From the NCBI RefSeq assembly GCF_017052585.1, contig NZ_JAFFHZ010000001.1, forward strand, positions 1,364,001 through 1,428,000: a DNA stretch of 64,000 nucleotides. The letters run 5' to 3'. Shown here piece after piece: positions 53,079-62,686 of the stretch (position 1 is the first letter of the stretch; each line of letters begins with the position of its first letter). A program made the position numbers and the translations under genes. The stretch comes from Paenibacillus apiarius (GTDB taxonomy: Bacteria > Bacillota > Bacilli > Paenibacillales > Paenibacillaceae). The notes beneath the pieces were generated by a model, which saw only the letters and a list, made by a program, of their open reading frames with translations, was not told the DNA's origin and did no database searches.

Positions 53079-54233
53079 GTGATTAAAAGCATGGCTCGCA
53101 AAGAAATCCGATTGTTGTTGAAAGAAAAAGGCACCTTCTTCTGGCTGCTCGTTCTGCCGATTCTATTCATCGTCTTGTTCGCATCTGTCTTCGGCAGCGC
53201 CGGAAGTTCGACGATCAAAGTACAATATCTTGACATGGATCATACCGCGGCGTCCAAGGAACTGCTGCAGTCGATCGAACGTATGGACGGATTCGAATTG
53301 AAGACCGACTCCACGCTCTCGCTGGAGGAACAGCTCGCCAGCATCCGCGACGGCAAGCTGTCCGCGCTGCTCGTCCTGCCGCAAGGATTCGAAGCGAGCT
53401 TGAAAGCAGACGCCAACGGGCCGGCTGAAGTAACGCTGTACCGGGATGAGACGGTTAACTCTACTGTCGCTCCGATCCAAGCCGTGCTGCACAACATCGC
53501 CAGTGGATACCGGGATGCGAGCATCGCGCACGCGCTGGCATCCTCAGGCATGAATGAGGCGAAGCTGAAGCAGGTTCTCACGCCGCCGATTCACATTGCG
53601 GAGAAGACAGAAAATGCAGTGCCCTTCGATATGATCAGTCAAGTCGTGCCGGGCTACACGGTCATGTTCGTCTTCTTCATCATCATCTCGATGACTCGCC
53701 GCTTTATCTCCGACAAGGAGACCGGAATGACCGCCAGGCTCTCCAGCACGCCGATGCGTCCGCTAAGCTATCTCATCGGCATGTGGATTCCATATCTGCT
53801 CGTCGTACTCTTTCAATGCGCCGTCCTGCTTTCCTTCGGGCACTTCGTATACGGTCTGGAGCTCGGTGACATGTTGTCCGTCGTCGTCATCATCCTGGCG
53901 CTGTCCCTCTGCGTAACCGGGTTGGGGCTTGCACTGTCGGTCTTTGCAAAGAGCGAGAACCAAGGCGTCGCATTTACCCAGCTAATCGCCATGGGAGGAG
54001 CCGTCATCGGCGGGCTGTGGTTCCCGACGGAAATGATGCCGAAATTCATGCAAATTATCGGACAATTCACCCCGCAATACTGGGCGCAGCAAGGTTTGAA
54101 AAGTGTCATTTTGCATGGCGCTCACGTACAGGATATATGGCCTAACGTACTTATATTGCTGGCATTTGCTTGCGTTACCCTGTTTATCGCAGTGCTCCAA
54201 TTTCCCCGGTTTATGCGGCAGGCCGCTCATTAA
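53079..54233 (+). CDS. ABC-2 exporter permease
   Basis: 384 residues. One helix near the N-terminus (FFWLLVLPILFIVLFASVFG), a large outside domain (about 40-185), then five helices (TVMFVFFIIISMTRRFISDKETG; YLIGMWIPYLLVVLFQCAVLLSF; VVIILALSLCVTGLGLALSVFA). GTG start with AGGAGG eight bases ahead. Architecture as in linearmycin or lipid-like drug exporters (LnrM/N, YhaP). Substrate unknown; the shared operon with a YtrA regulator suggests defence against envelope-active compounds. Confidence 0.9.
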   Translation: MIKSMARKEIRLLLKEKGTFFWLLVLPILFIVLFASVFGSAGSSTIKVQYLDMDHTAASKELLQSIERMDGFELKTDSTLSLEEQLASIRDGKLSALLVLPQGFEASLKADANGPAEVTLYRDETVNSTVAPIQAVLHNIASGYRDASIAHALASSGMNEAKLKQVLTPPIHIAEKTENAVPFDMISQVVPGYTVMFVFFIIISMTRRFISDKETGMTARLSSTPMRPLSYLIGMWIPYLLVVLFQCAVLLSFGHFVYGLELGDMLSVVVIILALSLCVTGLGLALSVFAKSENQGVAFTQLIAMGGAVIGGLWFPTEMMPKFMQIIGQFTPQYWAQQGLKSVILHGAHVQDIWPNVLILLAFACVTLFIAVLQFPRFMRQAAH

Positions 54234-54244
54234 CCCCGCCAACA

Positions 54245-54280
54245 GCAATCCCCTCTTCCAGGATCGAAAGAGGGGATTGC
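54245..54280. terminator. Strong hairpin between convergent operons
   Basis: GCAATCCCCTCTT pairs perfectly with AAGAGGGGATTGC around a ten-base loop; T runs are poor on both sides. It separates the exporter operon from the convergent oligopeptide operon. Confidence 0.75.
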
Positions 54281-54284
54281 CCAT

Positions 54285-55286
54285 TTACTGTATCAGAACC
54301 TTCATTTCACTATATTCCAGCGGAAAATGGCAAGCCACTTGTCTGCCGGACGACACCGTTTGCATTTCAGGATCTATCTTCCGGCACTGCTCCTGCGCAT
54401 ATGCGCACCGCGGATGGAAGCGGCAGCCTGACGGCGGATTGGCCGGCGACGGCACATCTCCCTGCAGAACGATGCGTTCCTTCTTCCGATGCGGATTCGG
54501 TCTTGGGATTGCGGACAACAGCGCTGCCGTATAGGGATGCAGCGGATTCGCGAACAACTCCTCCGTGCGCGCTACCTCAACCAATTTACCCAAGTACATA
54601 ACTCCTACCCGATCGGATATATGCCGGACCACATTCAATCCATGGGCAATGAACAAGAACGTCAGCCCAAGTTCCTTCTGGAGCTTCATAAGCAGGTTCA
54701 ACACTTGGGATTGAACCGAGACGTCCAAGGCGGACACGGCTTCGTCCGCTACGATGAATTGCGGATTCAGGGCGATTGCCCGGGCAATACCGATGCGCTG
54801 CCGCTGACCGCCGGAGAATTCATGCGGATAACGGTTGCGTCTGGATGCATCCAGTCCGACCAGCTCCATCAATTCAACGACCTTCTTGTCCATCTCCTTG
54901 GCCGACATGCGCCGATGAACACGCAGCGGCTCTCCGATAATATCCTGTACGTGAAAGCGCGGGTTCAGAGATCCGAACGGATCCTGAAATATAATTTGCA
55001 TATCCTGCCGCAGCCGCCGCAGCTGCTGTGAATTCATCGCTTGCACATTTTTCCCGTCAAAGTAAACTTCTCCATCCGTTGCCTTCTGCAAATGGAGAAC
55101 CACTCTGCCAAGCGTCGACTTGCCGCAGCCGGATTCGCCCACCAATCCGAACGTCTCTCCCTTATATATACCCAACGAAATATCGTCAACCGCCTTCACA
55201 TGACCGACGACCCGATTGAATAGCCCAGTTTTAATGGGAAAGTACTTCTTCAAATGGCGAATATCGACAAAATAGGGTTGACTCAT
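54285..55286 (-). CDS. Oligopeptide ABC importer ATPase (OppF/DppF type)
   Basis: 333 residues: KYFPIKTGLFNRVVGHVKAVDDISL, Walker A GESGCGKSTLGR, IFQDPFGSLNPR, signature FSGGQRQRIGIA, FIVADEAVSALDVSVQ, and the C-terminal PSGCRFHPRCAYAQEQC that binds a 4Fe-4S-like or metal site in this family. Overlaps the oppD-like gene by four bases. Last gene of the operon. Confidence 0.95.
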   Translation of the reverse strand: MSQPYFVDIRHLKKYFPIKTGLFNRVVGHVKAVDDISLGIYKGETFGLVGESGCGKSTLGRVVLHLQKATDGEVYFDGKNVQAMNSQQLRRLRQDMQIIFQDPFGSLNPRFHVQDIIGEPLRVHRRMSAKEMDKKVVELMELVGLDASRRNRYPHEFSGGQRQRIGIARAIALNPQFIVADEAVSALDVSVQSQVLNLLMKLQKELGLTFLFIAHGLNVVRHISDRVGVMYLGKLVEVARTEELFANPLHPYTAALLSAIPRPNPHRKKERIVLQGDVPSPANPPSGCRFHPRCAYAQEQCRKIDPEMQTVSSGRQVACHFPLEYSEMKVLIQ

Positions 55287-56305
55287 ACGCGCTTCACCTC
55301 GGATTCCTTGTCGTCTGCACAGAAGCTCCCACCGGACTCATACAACCAGCAGGACACTTGATGATCCGGTCTGAATTCATGGAGGGAAGGCTCCACTTGC
55401 AGACACTTCGCCTCCGCTTTCGCGCAGCGCGGATGGAACCGGCAGCCTGACGGCAATTGATTGATTCCGGGAATGGTGCCGGGTATCGTATAAAGCTCTT
55501 CTCCACGCGCGCCTTCCAATCCGGGAATGGACTTCAGCAGCCCGATGGTGTACGGATGGCTCGGATGATCGAATATCTCTCCGACCGTGCCCTCCTCGAC
55601 GATCTTGCCGGCATACATGACCGCAATGCGGTCGGCCATCTCGGCGGCTACGCCCATATCGTGGGTGATTAGCACAATGGCCATGCCCAGTTCCTGCTGC
55701 AATCGCTGCAGCAGATCAAGAATTTGGGCCTGAACGGTGACGTCCAAGGCCGTAGTCGGTTCGTCGGCGATAAGAAGCTCGGGCTTGCATACGAGCGCCA
55801 TCGCGATGACGACTCTCTGCCGCATGCCGCCGGACAACTCGTGCGGATACTGCTTGGCCCTTAATTCCGGGTCGGGAATGCCGACCATGCGGAGCATATC
55901 GACAGCCTGCCGCCACGCCTCTTTGCGGCTCATCCCGCGATGCAGCCGCAAGCTCTCCGCGATCTGATCGCCGACCGAGAACACCGGATTGAGCGCAGAC
56001 ATCGGATCCTGGAAGATCATCGCAATCCGGTTGCCGCGAATGCGGATCATTTCTTTTTGACTCATAGAAGCCAATTCTTTGCCGCTAAAACCAATGCTGC
56101 CTTCAAAAATCGCACCGCCGGCATAGTCTACCAACCGCATGATGGAGAGGGACGCAACGCTTTTGCCGCTGCCGGACTCTCCCACGATGCAAAGGGTTTT
56201 CCCTTTCTCAACGGAAAGCGTAATCCGGTCAGTCGCTTTGGCGATTCCTTGCTCCGTCACAAAGCCCGAAGTCAGATTCCGGATTTCGAGAAGTTTTTCC
56301 GCCAT
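55283..56305 (-). CDS. Oligopeptide ABC importer ATPase (OppD/DppD type)
   Basis: 340 residues: GESGSGKS, IFQDPMSALNPV, signature LSGGMRQRVVIAMAL, LLIADEPTTALDVTVQ, LITHDMGV, and the C-terminal cysteine motif LPSGCRFHPRCAKAEAKC. Overlaps the permease gene by 34 bases. Forms the ATPase heterodimer with the protein encoded next. Confidence 0.95.
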   Translation of the reverse strand: MAEKLLEIRNLTSGFVTEQGIAKATDRITLSVEKGKTLCIVGESGSGKSVASLSIMRLVDYAGGAIFEGSIGFSGKELASMSQKEMIRIRGNRIAMIFQDPMSALNPVFSVGDQIAESLRLHRGMSRKEAWRQAVDMLRMVGIPDPELRAKQYPHELSGGMRQRVVIAMALVCKPELLIADEPTTALDVTVQAQILDLLQRLQQELGMAIVLITHDMGVAAEMADRIAVMYAGKIVEEGTVGEIFDHPSHPYTIGLLKSIPGLEGARGEELYTIPGTIPGINQLPSGCRFHPRCAKAEAKCLQVEPSLHEFRPDHQVSCWLYESGGSFCADDKESEVKRV

Positions 56306-57267
56306 TCCTGCAACCTCCTCCGGGGTATTCTCACTTTTTTGCTTGGGTCGAAAGCGTCCCGTATGCCATCACCGATGAAGTTGACAGCCAGCACGACAAT
56401 CAGGATGCATAATCCCGGATAGATCGCCTGCAACGGATCGACCAGCATGAATTCCTGCGCGCTGCTAAGCATCAGCCCCCAGCTCGTTTCGGGCGCCTGC
56501 ACCCCCAAGCCGAGATAAGACAATGCCGATTCGGCAAGAATGGCGCCGCCCACCATCAGCGTCGCGCTGACGATAATCGGCGCGGTCGTGTTGCGAAGCA
56601 GATGCCTCCCGATAATTCCCCAGCTTGACACGCCAATCGCCTTCGCGGCTTCCACGTATTGCATTTCCCTCAGCTGCAGGAAGTTGCCCCGCACGAGACG
56701 GGCCGTCCCCATCCAACTGGTGGAAGCCATAATGAATATCATGTAGCTGAATTTGGAGCCGAAAATGGACAGCACGAGAATGTTGAGAAACAACGTCGGC
56801 ACTGAATACATGACGTCTACCAGACGCATGAAAAGCGTGTCGACCCATCCTCCGAAGTAACCGGACATCGCGCCAATAAACGAACCGATGACGACGGTAA
56901 TAATGGCGACGGAGAAACCGACGAGAAGCGAGACTTGACTGCTGTAAATCAACCGCGACAGCACATCCCTGCCCAATTCATCCGTTCCGAACAAGTGCTT
57001 TTCACTGCCGGCAGGCAAGTTCGCATTCATCAAGTCGATGGCAGCCGGATCGAATGGGGCGATGACACGGGCAAATAAAGCGATAATAATAAAGAACAGC
57101 AGGACGACAAGCCCGGCTACGGCAAACGGATTGCTCATGAATTTCTTGAATGCCGTCTTCCAAAGCCCGCTTGGCTTATCCGGTACTTTCTCCACCGCCG
57201 GCTCTAACTTCGGTTCGGAGCCGGGGGCTAGCTTGTGTCGCTTCCCTTGCAGCTTCGGTACACTCAT
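56272..57267 (-). CDS. Oligopeptide ABC importer permease (OppC/DppC type)
   Basis: 331 residues: a charged, proline-rich N-terminal tail of about 40 residues, then six helices with LFGTDELGRDVLSRLIYSS and EAAKAIGVSSWGIIGRHLLRNTTAPIIV (EAA loop). Overlaps both flanking genes by a few bases. Confidence 0.94.
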   Translation of the reverse strand: MSVPKLQGKRHKLAPGSEPKLEPAVEKVPDKPSGLWKTAFKKFMSNPFAVAGLVVLLFFIIIALFARVIAPFDPAAIDLMNANLPAGSEKHLFGTDELGRDVLSRLIYSSQVSLLVGFSVAIITVVIGSFIGAMSGYFGGWVDTLFMRLVDVMYSVPTLFLNILVLSIFGSKFSYMIFIMASTSWMGTARLVRGNFLQLREMQYVEAAKAIGVSSWGIIGRHLLRNTTAPIIVSATLMVGGAILAESALSYLGLGVQAPETSWGLMLSSAQEFMLVDPLQAIYPGLCILIVVLAVNFIGDGIRDAFDPSKKVRIPRRRLQEWRKNFSKSGI

Positions 57268-58235
57268 GCCGATGCCCCTCCCTTGCGCGCCAATTGAACC
57301 CGGGGATCGATGAGCGCATACAGAATGTCAGCAAGCAGGTTGCCGATGACGACGATAACGGCCGTAATGAGCGTAATGGCCATCAATACCGAGTATTCCC
57401 GCGCCAAGGCCATTTCTACGAAGAGACGCCCCATGCCCGGCCAGTTGAACACATTTTCCGTTATGGCCGCGCCGGACACGAGAATGGCCAAATCCGAGCC
57501 GAGAATGGTAACAATCGGTATCATCGCATTGCGCAAGGCGTGCCGATAAATAACCCGTTTTTCTTTCATTCCCTTCGCTCTGGCCGTCCGGATATAATCC
57601 TGATTGAGCACCTCCAGCATACTGGAGCGGGAATACTTTACATACGAAGCCAAGAAACCCAATGTAAGCACCGTAACAGGCAAAATCAAATGCATGAATA
57701 AATCTCCGATCTCGCCTTCCCTGCCCATCGTATACATATCGGACAGCGGAAGCAGATCAAGCTTCAGCGCGAACAGCTCCTGCAGCAATATCCCGAACCA
57801 GAACGTAGGCATGGCGAAGCCAAGATAGGAAATGAATGAAGCGGTCTGATCGGAAAGACCGTATTCAGCGGTACTGTTGTATATGCCCCATGGAATCGCT
57901 ATCAAGAGCGAGAACAGCCAAGCAACGCTCATGAGAACGAGCGTATTTTGCATAGTCGGCCATAAGATCTCCCCTACGGGGAGGTTGTTCTTGAACGTGT
58001 GCCCCAAGTCGCCCTGCAGCAAATTGCCCATCCAACGCATATATTGGATATAAACCGGCTGGTCCAAGCCGAGATTCTTCGCTTGAATCTGCGCCGCTTC
58101 CTGTGATAATCCCGGTGACAGAAACACTTGCGTAGGCCCGCCTGGAGCCGCATGAATAAGCGCAAACGTAACTATGGATACGAGAAAGAGCACCAGAATA
58201 GACTGCAGTATGCGCCGGATCAAATATTCGGTCAT
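57264..58235 (-). CDS. Oligopeptide ABC importer permease (OppB/DppB type)
   Basis: 323 residues, six helices; N-terminal LIRRILQSILVLFLVSIVTFALIHAAPGGP and EAA loop TARAKGMKEKRVIYRHALRNAMIPIV. Preceded by GGAGG and by a 13-bp hairpin that separates it from the binding-protein gene. Confidence 0.94.
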   Translation of the reverse strand: MTEYLIRRILQSILVLFLVSIVTFALIHAAPGGPTQVFLSPGLSQEAAQIQAKNLGLDQPVYIQYMRWMGNLLQGDLGHTFKNNLPVGEILWPTMQNTLVLMSVAWLFSLLIAIPWGIYNSTAEYGLSDQTASFISYLGFAMPTFWFGILLQELFALKLDLLPLSDMYTMGREGEIGDLFMHLILPVTVLTLGFLASYVKYSRSSMLEVLNQDYIRTARAKGMKEKRVIYRHALRNAMIPIVTILGSDLAILVSGAAITENVFNWPGMGRLFVEMALAREYSVLMAITLITAVIVVIGNLLADILYALIDPRVQLARKGGASA

Positions 58236-58254
58236 ATGTTATCCTCCTAAGCTT

Positions 58255-58286
58255 GAAGGGGAAGGGGCAAGCTCCCCTTCCCCTTC
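58255..58286 (-). promoter_or_regulatory. Perfect 13-bp intercistronic hairpin
   Basis: GAAGGGGAAGGGG pairs without mismatch with CCCCTTCCCCTTC around a six-base loop, between the binding-protein gene and the permease genes. No T run follows, so it more likely blocks 3' exonucleases or partly attenuates, giving more binding protein than permease. Confidence 0.7.
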
Positions 58287-58315
58287 ACCGGTGTTGTTTA
58301 GCTGTAACCGTTACG

Positions 58316-60046
58316 TCATTCGACCCACCAATTAATCATGCGGTACATGTATCCATAAGCAAGTGACGGCTCCGGCTTATCTTCCTCGGCAAAGTTCACT
58401 CGCGGCCCGATTCCTTGCGGCGTTCCGTACTGGTACAAGAATACGTAAGGAAGTTCGGTGGAAATTTCTTTCCCCACTTCCTCGTAAATTTTCTTGCGCT
58501 CGCCCTGATCGACGACCGAATAGCCTTTCACCCACAAATTATCCAGCTTCTCATTCTTATACCAGCCGCTGTTCTGACCGGCAGGAGGATAATATTTCGA
58601 AGAGAACGTGCTCTCCCCGTCTGGATCTGGCGTAGTCAACGACCATGCCATCAAGACTGCTTGGTATTTGCCAGTGTTTAGATGCTGATCGACCCAAGCG
58701 GCGAAATCGATGCCCTTGGTGGTGACTTCAATGCCGACATCCTTCAAATTTTGCTGCACGATGGAAGAGATCTGCTCGCGGCGGCTATTGCCGGCGTTAT
58801 ACTGCAGCTCGAAGGAAAAACGTTTCCCGTCCTTGGTCAGTATGTTGTCGGTTCCAGGCGTCCAACCGTCTTCTGCCAGCAGTTGCTTCGCCTTCTCCAC
58901 ATTAAACTCATAGTTGACGGCCGCTTCACCCGGATCTGCCCAGGAGCCAGGCAGGAACGGAGCGTTCATGAGCTGGCCTGTTCCTTTCAACACATTGTCT
59001 ACCATGCCTTGACGGTTCAAGGCATAGGCAATCGCCTGTCTCGTCTTCTGTCCCTCGAACGGGCTGAAGTTATCCTTGAAATTCTTCGGCTCGAAATTGA
59101 AGCCCAAATACTCGTACATCGGCCCTGGCGCAAGAACGACACGGAGACTGTCCCGTTTTTGCACCGCTGCCAATTGCGTGACAGGGATGGCTGATATCGT
59201 ATCGACATCGCCTTTAATAAGCGCCTGAACCTCGGTATTTTGATCGGCATATATTTTATAGATGACTTTTGCGATATGAGGCTTCTTGGCTCCCCAGTAG
59301 TTCGGATCTGCGTCTACGGTTATATGCTGCTTTTGCTTCCATTCGGACCACTTCCATGGGCCGTTGGTGACGGTCTTGGCCGGATCCGTTCCATATTCAT
59401 GCTGCTTCAATTCCTTGGGTGGCACATCTTTGAGTATATGACTAGGAGCGAGTGTGAGTGTAAGGGAGTATATGAACGGTGCGTAAACTTGTTTCAATTG
59501 AATCTTAGCGGTTTGTTCGTCGACCTTCTCGACGGAGTCTACTTTGTCGTATGCGCTTATTCCCGGCGAGCCGACTTCGGGATTGCGGACTGTATTAAGT
59601 GTAAAGATGATGTCATCGGCCGTAACCGCAGTGCCGTCCGTCCACTTGGCCTCTGGCTTCAGCTTCACGGTGTACGTCTTGCCATCCTCGCTTATTTGCG
59701 GCGGCTCGGCCGCAAGCGACCATGGTTCCGCTACGACGTTGCCCTGCCGATCGAGATCATACAACTGCGCGAGTATAAGCTTGGATACGTCTCCCGAAGA
59801 GGTGTCGCTCTGAAACACGGGGTTGACGGTCACGATATCGGAGAAGGTGCCCATGGTAAGGGTGCCTCCGTCTTTCGGCGTCTTTGTTGTGTTTTCCTTC
59901 GCTGGTTCCGTCTGTGATGTATTCTCTGACGGTGTCGGTTCTTCCTTGGGTGGATTCGTCGCGGTGTTAGAACCACCGCACGCTGATAACAGCGTTCCAA
60001 TAAGCACCATAATCAGCAATAAAGACATCCTCTTCTTTTTTACCAC
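58316..60046 (-). CDS. Oligopeptide-binding lipoprotein, family 5
   Basis: 576 residues. Lipobox LLSAC with cysteine 23, a Ser/Thr/Pro/Glu-rich linker, then the SBP_bac_5 fold (DGKTYTVKLKPEAKWTDGTAVTADDIIFTL; IAYALNRQGMV). GTG start at 60046 with AGGGG seven bases ahead. First gene of the operon that runs to 54285; the complete set (binding protein, two permeases, two ATPases) is present. Peptides are the likely ligand, though nickel or sugar ligands exist in the family. Confidence 0.94.
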   Translation of the reverse strand: MVKKKRMSLLLIMVLIGTLLSACGGSNTATNPPKEEPTPSENTSQTEPAKENTTKTPKDGGTLTMGTFSDIVTVNPVFQSDTSSGDVSKLILAQLYDLDRQGNVVAEPWSLAAEPPQISEDGKTYTVKLKPEAKWTDGTAVTADDIIFTLNTVRNPEVGSPGISAYDKVDSVEKVDEQTAKIQLKQVYAPFIYSLTLTLAPSHILKDVPPKELKQHEYGTDPAKTVTNGPWKWSEWKQKQHITVDADPNYWGAKKPHIAKVIYKIYADQNTEVQALIKGDVDTISAIPVTQLAAVQKRDSLRVVLAPGPMYEYLGFNFEPKNFKDNFSPFEGQKTRQAIAYALNRQGMVDNVLKGTGQLMNAPFLPGSWADPGEAAVNYEFNVEKAKQLLAEDGWTPGTDNILTKDGKRFSFELQYNAGNSRREQISSIVQQNLKDVGIEVTTKGIDFAAWVDQHLNTGKYQAVLMAWSLTTPDPDGESTFSSKYYPPAGQNSGWYKNEKLDNLWVKGYSVVDQGERKKIYEEVGKEISTELPYVFLYQYGTPQGIGPRVNFAEEDKPEPSLAYGYMYRMINWWVE

Positions 60047-60405
60047 ATTGTATCCCCTTTCATCTTTGCGAATATTTTGTGAAGGATATATTTACCTGTA
60101 TATTTTACCATCACGGCATATGTAATTGTAGTAAAATGATGGGAATTACTCTTGACAACATTAAATATTATCTAAAGATTGGATAAAGATTTCACGGCCG
60201 GGCATTAGAAAACTTCCGTAAGAGGATGTTCTGGGAGAACAAGGCTAAGAGCCGCTGCATAGAAGCCTGCAACTTATTCTCGTGTGAATAGAAAGGGAGG
60301 CCCCCCTTCTGAATGAAGGGAAGAGTGAAGAAAGAAACGGAACAGGCACACCTTCTGCGGGGATGTGGGCGGGACGCTTCAAAAGAATCATTCCTTGCTC
60401 CCATA
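60047..60405. other. Intergenic gap upstream of oligopeptide operon
   Basis: About 360 bases with no supported gene. AT-rich near 60080-60190, where the operon promoter should be (TTGTCA and TTTACT, 17 bases apart on the minus strand, is a weak candidate). The short frames here have no ribosome site. Confidence 0.5.
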
Positions 60406-60431
60406 CAAAAAAGCGGCCATAGAGTGCCGCT
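60406..60431 (-). terminator. Terminator of ABC half-transporter gene
   Basis: AGCGGC pairs with GCCGCT around an eight-base loop; TTTTTTG follows on the minus strand. Six bases past the stop codon. Confidence 0.9.
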
Positions 60432-60436
60432 CTTCA

Positions 60437-62320
60437 TCAGAACCCTCTCAAGGAAGGCTTCGCATTCATATACTGCTGCATTCTCAATTCTTCTTCGCCC
60501 GTAAGCTCCTCTGAATCCGGATCCTTGAACTGCGTATGGTATAACGCAGCATACAAGCCGTCTTGCTGCAGCAGCTGGTCGTGGCGTCCCCGCTCCACGA
60601 TGCGGCCATCGTCGAGCACGAGAATTTGCTCGGCCGCCAGAATGGTCGACAAACGGTGCGCAATGACGACCGTCGTCCGTCCATGCATCAATTCCGCCAA
60701 CGCGACCTGCACATATGCTTCGGACTCCGAATCGAGATGCGAGGTTGCTTCGTCCAGAATTAAGACTCGCGGATTTTTCAGAACGGCTCGCGCAATCGAC
60801 AGACGCTGACGCTCTCCGCCGGACAACCGATGGCCCCGTTCCCCCACGATGGTGTCATAGCCTTGCGGCAAGCTCATGATCATGTCATGAATATAGGCTT
60901 TACGGCAAGCTTCTTCCAATTCCTCCTGTGACGCCCCTTCCTTCGCGAAGCGAAGATTATCGGCCACGGAAGCATGGAACAGAAAGGATTCCTGCGTTAC
61001 ATAAGCTACCTGCGCCCTGAGCGATGCCATCGTTACTTCCCGCACGTCATGGCCATCGATGAGCACGGCCACTGCCGTTACGTCATATAAGCGGCCGATC
61101 AGATTGATAAGCGTCGACTTCCCGGCTCCGCTCGGTCCGACCAGCGCCACCACTTCGCCCGGCGAAGCCTGGAACGTGACAGCCTGCAGCACGTCCCCGC
61201 TCCCATCGTAGCCGAAGCTCACATGCCGGAACTGGATTTCCCCTTCCACGGCGGACAACGCCATGGCCTCCGGTTGATCCGCCACATCCGGCTCCATATC
61301 CAAATAGTCGAATATGCGCTGAAATACCCCCAAAGCGGTCACCACTTCCACATGCAAGTTCAACAAGGTGCCGAAAGGCTGATACAACCGGGACAAATAA
61401 GCCGCAAAGGCCACAATCGCCCCGATCGTCATTGAACCGTTAATAACCTCGTATCCGCCATACATATAAATGACGGCCGTCCCGAGCGGACCGAGCGTCG
61501 AGACGAACATGAAGAACCAGCGGCCTACCAAGTTAAGCCGGATTTCCAGGTTCTGCACCTGACGATTCTGCTCCGCGAATCTCGCTTCCTGGGCTTGTTC
61601 GCGGCCGAAGATGCGCGTGAGCATCGCTCCCGATACGCCGAACACTTCGCCAAGCTGCGAGGACATGTCGGCGCGGACCTTTTGCGTATTGACACGGAGC
61701 TGCTTGCGGTAACGCGATACTTTGCGTACGGGAATCATCGATAATGGCAATATAAATATCGCAATTAATGCTAGCTTCCAATCGAGCGTGAACAAAATGC
61801 CGATCGTCGTCAATACAATGACGATTTGCGTCAGCGACGAGACCGCGACATTCGTGACCACATTCTGAATCGCCGCGACGTCATCGGTGACGCGCTGAAT
61901 CACTTCGCCTGAACGCGAGGCCGTAAAAAAGCCTACGGATTGCCGCTGCAGATTGCGAAATAATCCTTGCCGCAGATCCGCCATGATGCTTTGTGTCACC
62001 TGCGTGTTCAAATGGCTCTGCAAGACACCGAGCATGCCGCTTGCAATCGGCAGCCCGACGAGCCATACTGCCAGAGTAAGCAATTGATGCATATTTTTAT
62101 CCGGAATTGCTTCATCGATAATACGTTGCATCACAAGCGGCGGCAGCAGACCGATGACAGCAGCCGTTAACGCTAACAGTATAATCAACGCCAACCGGGG
62201 CCAATAGTTGCGGAACAACGCCCATATCCGCTTAAGCGATACATCCTTTACCTCAGCTCGTTTCGTCGCCCCTTGCGGTTCATTGATTCGCATCGTATTG
62301 CCATTCCAAGCTTGACGCAT
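60437..62320 (-). CDS. ABC half-transporter with fused ATPase (multidrug/lipid exporter type)
   Basis: 627 residues. Six-helix exporter domain (about 30-325: LALIILLALTAAVIGLLPPLVMQRIIDEAIP; SGEVIQRVTDDVAAIQ) followed by an ATPase domain: GPSGAGKSTLINLIGRLYD, YVTQESFLFHASVADNLRFA, signature LSGGERQRLSIARAVL, VLILDEATSHLDSES, IAHRLST. ATG at 62320 with AAGGAG eight bases ahead; an ATG six bases earlier is too close to it. Works as a homodimer or with a partner not encoded here. Substrate not predictable. Confidence 0.92.
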   Translation of the reverse strand: MRQAWNGNTMRINEPQGATKRAEVKDVSLKRIWALFRNYWPRLALIILLALTAAVIGLLPPLVMQRIIDEAIPDKNMHQLLTLAVWLVGLPIASGMLGVLQSHLNTQVTQSIMADLRQGLFRNLQRQSVGFFTASRSGEVIQRVTDDVAAIQNVVTNVAVSSLTQIVIVLTTIGILFTLDWKLALIAIFILPLSMIPVRKVSRYRKQLRVNTQKVRADMSSQLGEVFGVSGAMLTRIFGREQAQEARFAEQNRQVQNLEIRLNLVGRWFFMFVSTLGPLGTAVIYMYGGYEVINGSMTIGAIVAFAAYLSRLYQPFGTLLNLHVEVVTALGVFQRIFDYLDMEPDVADQPEAMALSAVEGEIQFRHVSFGYDGSGDVLQAVTFQASPGEVVALVGPSGAGKSTLINLIGRLYDVTAVAVLIDGHDVREVTMASLRAQVAYVTQESFLFHASVADNLRFAKEGASQEELEEACRKAYIHDMIMSLPQGYDTIVGERGHRLSGGERQRLSIARAVLKNPRVLILDEATSHLDSESEAYVQVALAELMHGRTTVVIAHRLSTILAAEQILVLDDGRIVERGRHDQLLQQDGLYAALYHTQFKDPDSEELTGEEELRMQQYMNAKPSLRGF

Positions 62321-62379
62321 AGGCATTTCTCCTTATCATGGATGTTTCGATATTGTCATACGTTTTGAAATATTTGGTA

Positions 62380-62408
62380 TTGATCAGACCGACAGCATTC
62401 TCTATACT
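62380..62408 (+). promoter_or_regulatory. Promoter of lysine riboswitch transcript
   Basis: TTGATC (62380-62385) and TATACT (62403-62408), spacer 17, placing the transcript start near 62415, about 45 bases before the first riboswitch helix. Confidence 0.6.
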
Positions 62409-62459
62409 TAACAGATATATTGTAACAATGATGCATGTCATCTTCATAGTGCAAAAAAT

Positions 62460-62677
62460 CCTCATCCTATCCACGATGAGGTAGAGGTTGCGATTGTTAT
62501 GAGTATCTTCGTCAAGGCGGGAAGCGCCGATGAAGCGAAGAGAAAGGAACCGTCGCCGAAGTTCACGCCGCCCGCTTCCGGGGCGTGGGTTGGGGCTGCT
62601 GCCGAAAGGCGCTGCACTGTCATGCGGAGATTACCCATCCTCGCATGATGCGCTATCTTTGGAAGGGTATGATGAGG
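62460..62677 (+). ncRNA. Lysine riboswitch (L box)
   Basis: P1 closes with CCTCATCCTATCC (62460-62472) against GGGTATGATGAGG (62665-62677). Inside are L-box signature blocks in order: GATGAGGTAGAGGTTGCG, a TGAGTAT turn, AAAGGAACCGTCGCCGAAG, GGTTGGGGCTGC, and CACTGTCATGCGGAGA. The element lies directly ahead of a terminator and a lysine-type permease gene, as expected. With lysine bound, the terminator should form and stop transcription. Confidence 0.88.
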
Positions 62678-62686
62678 GGACGGTCT

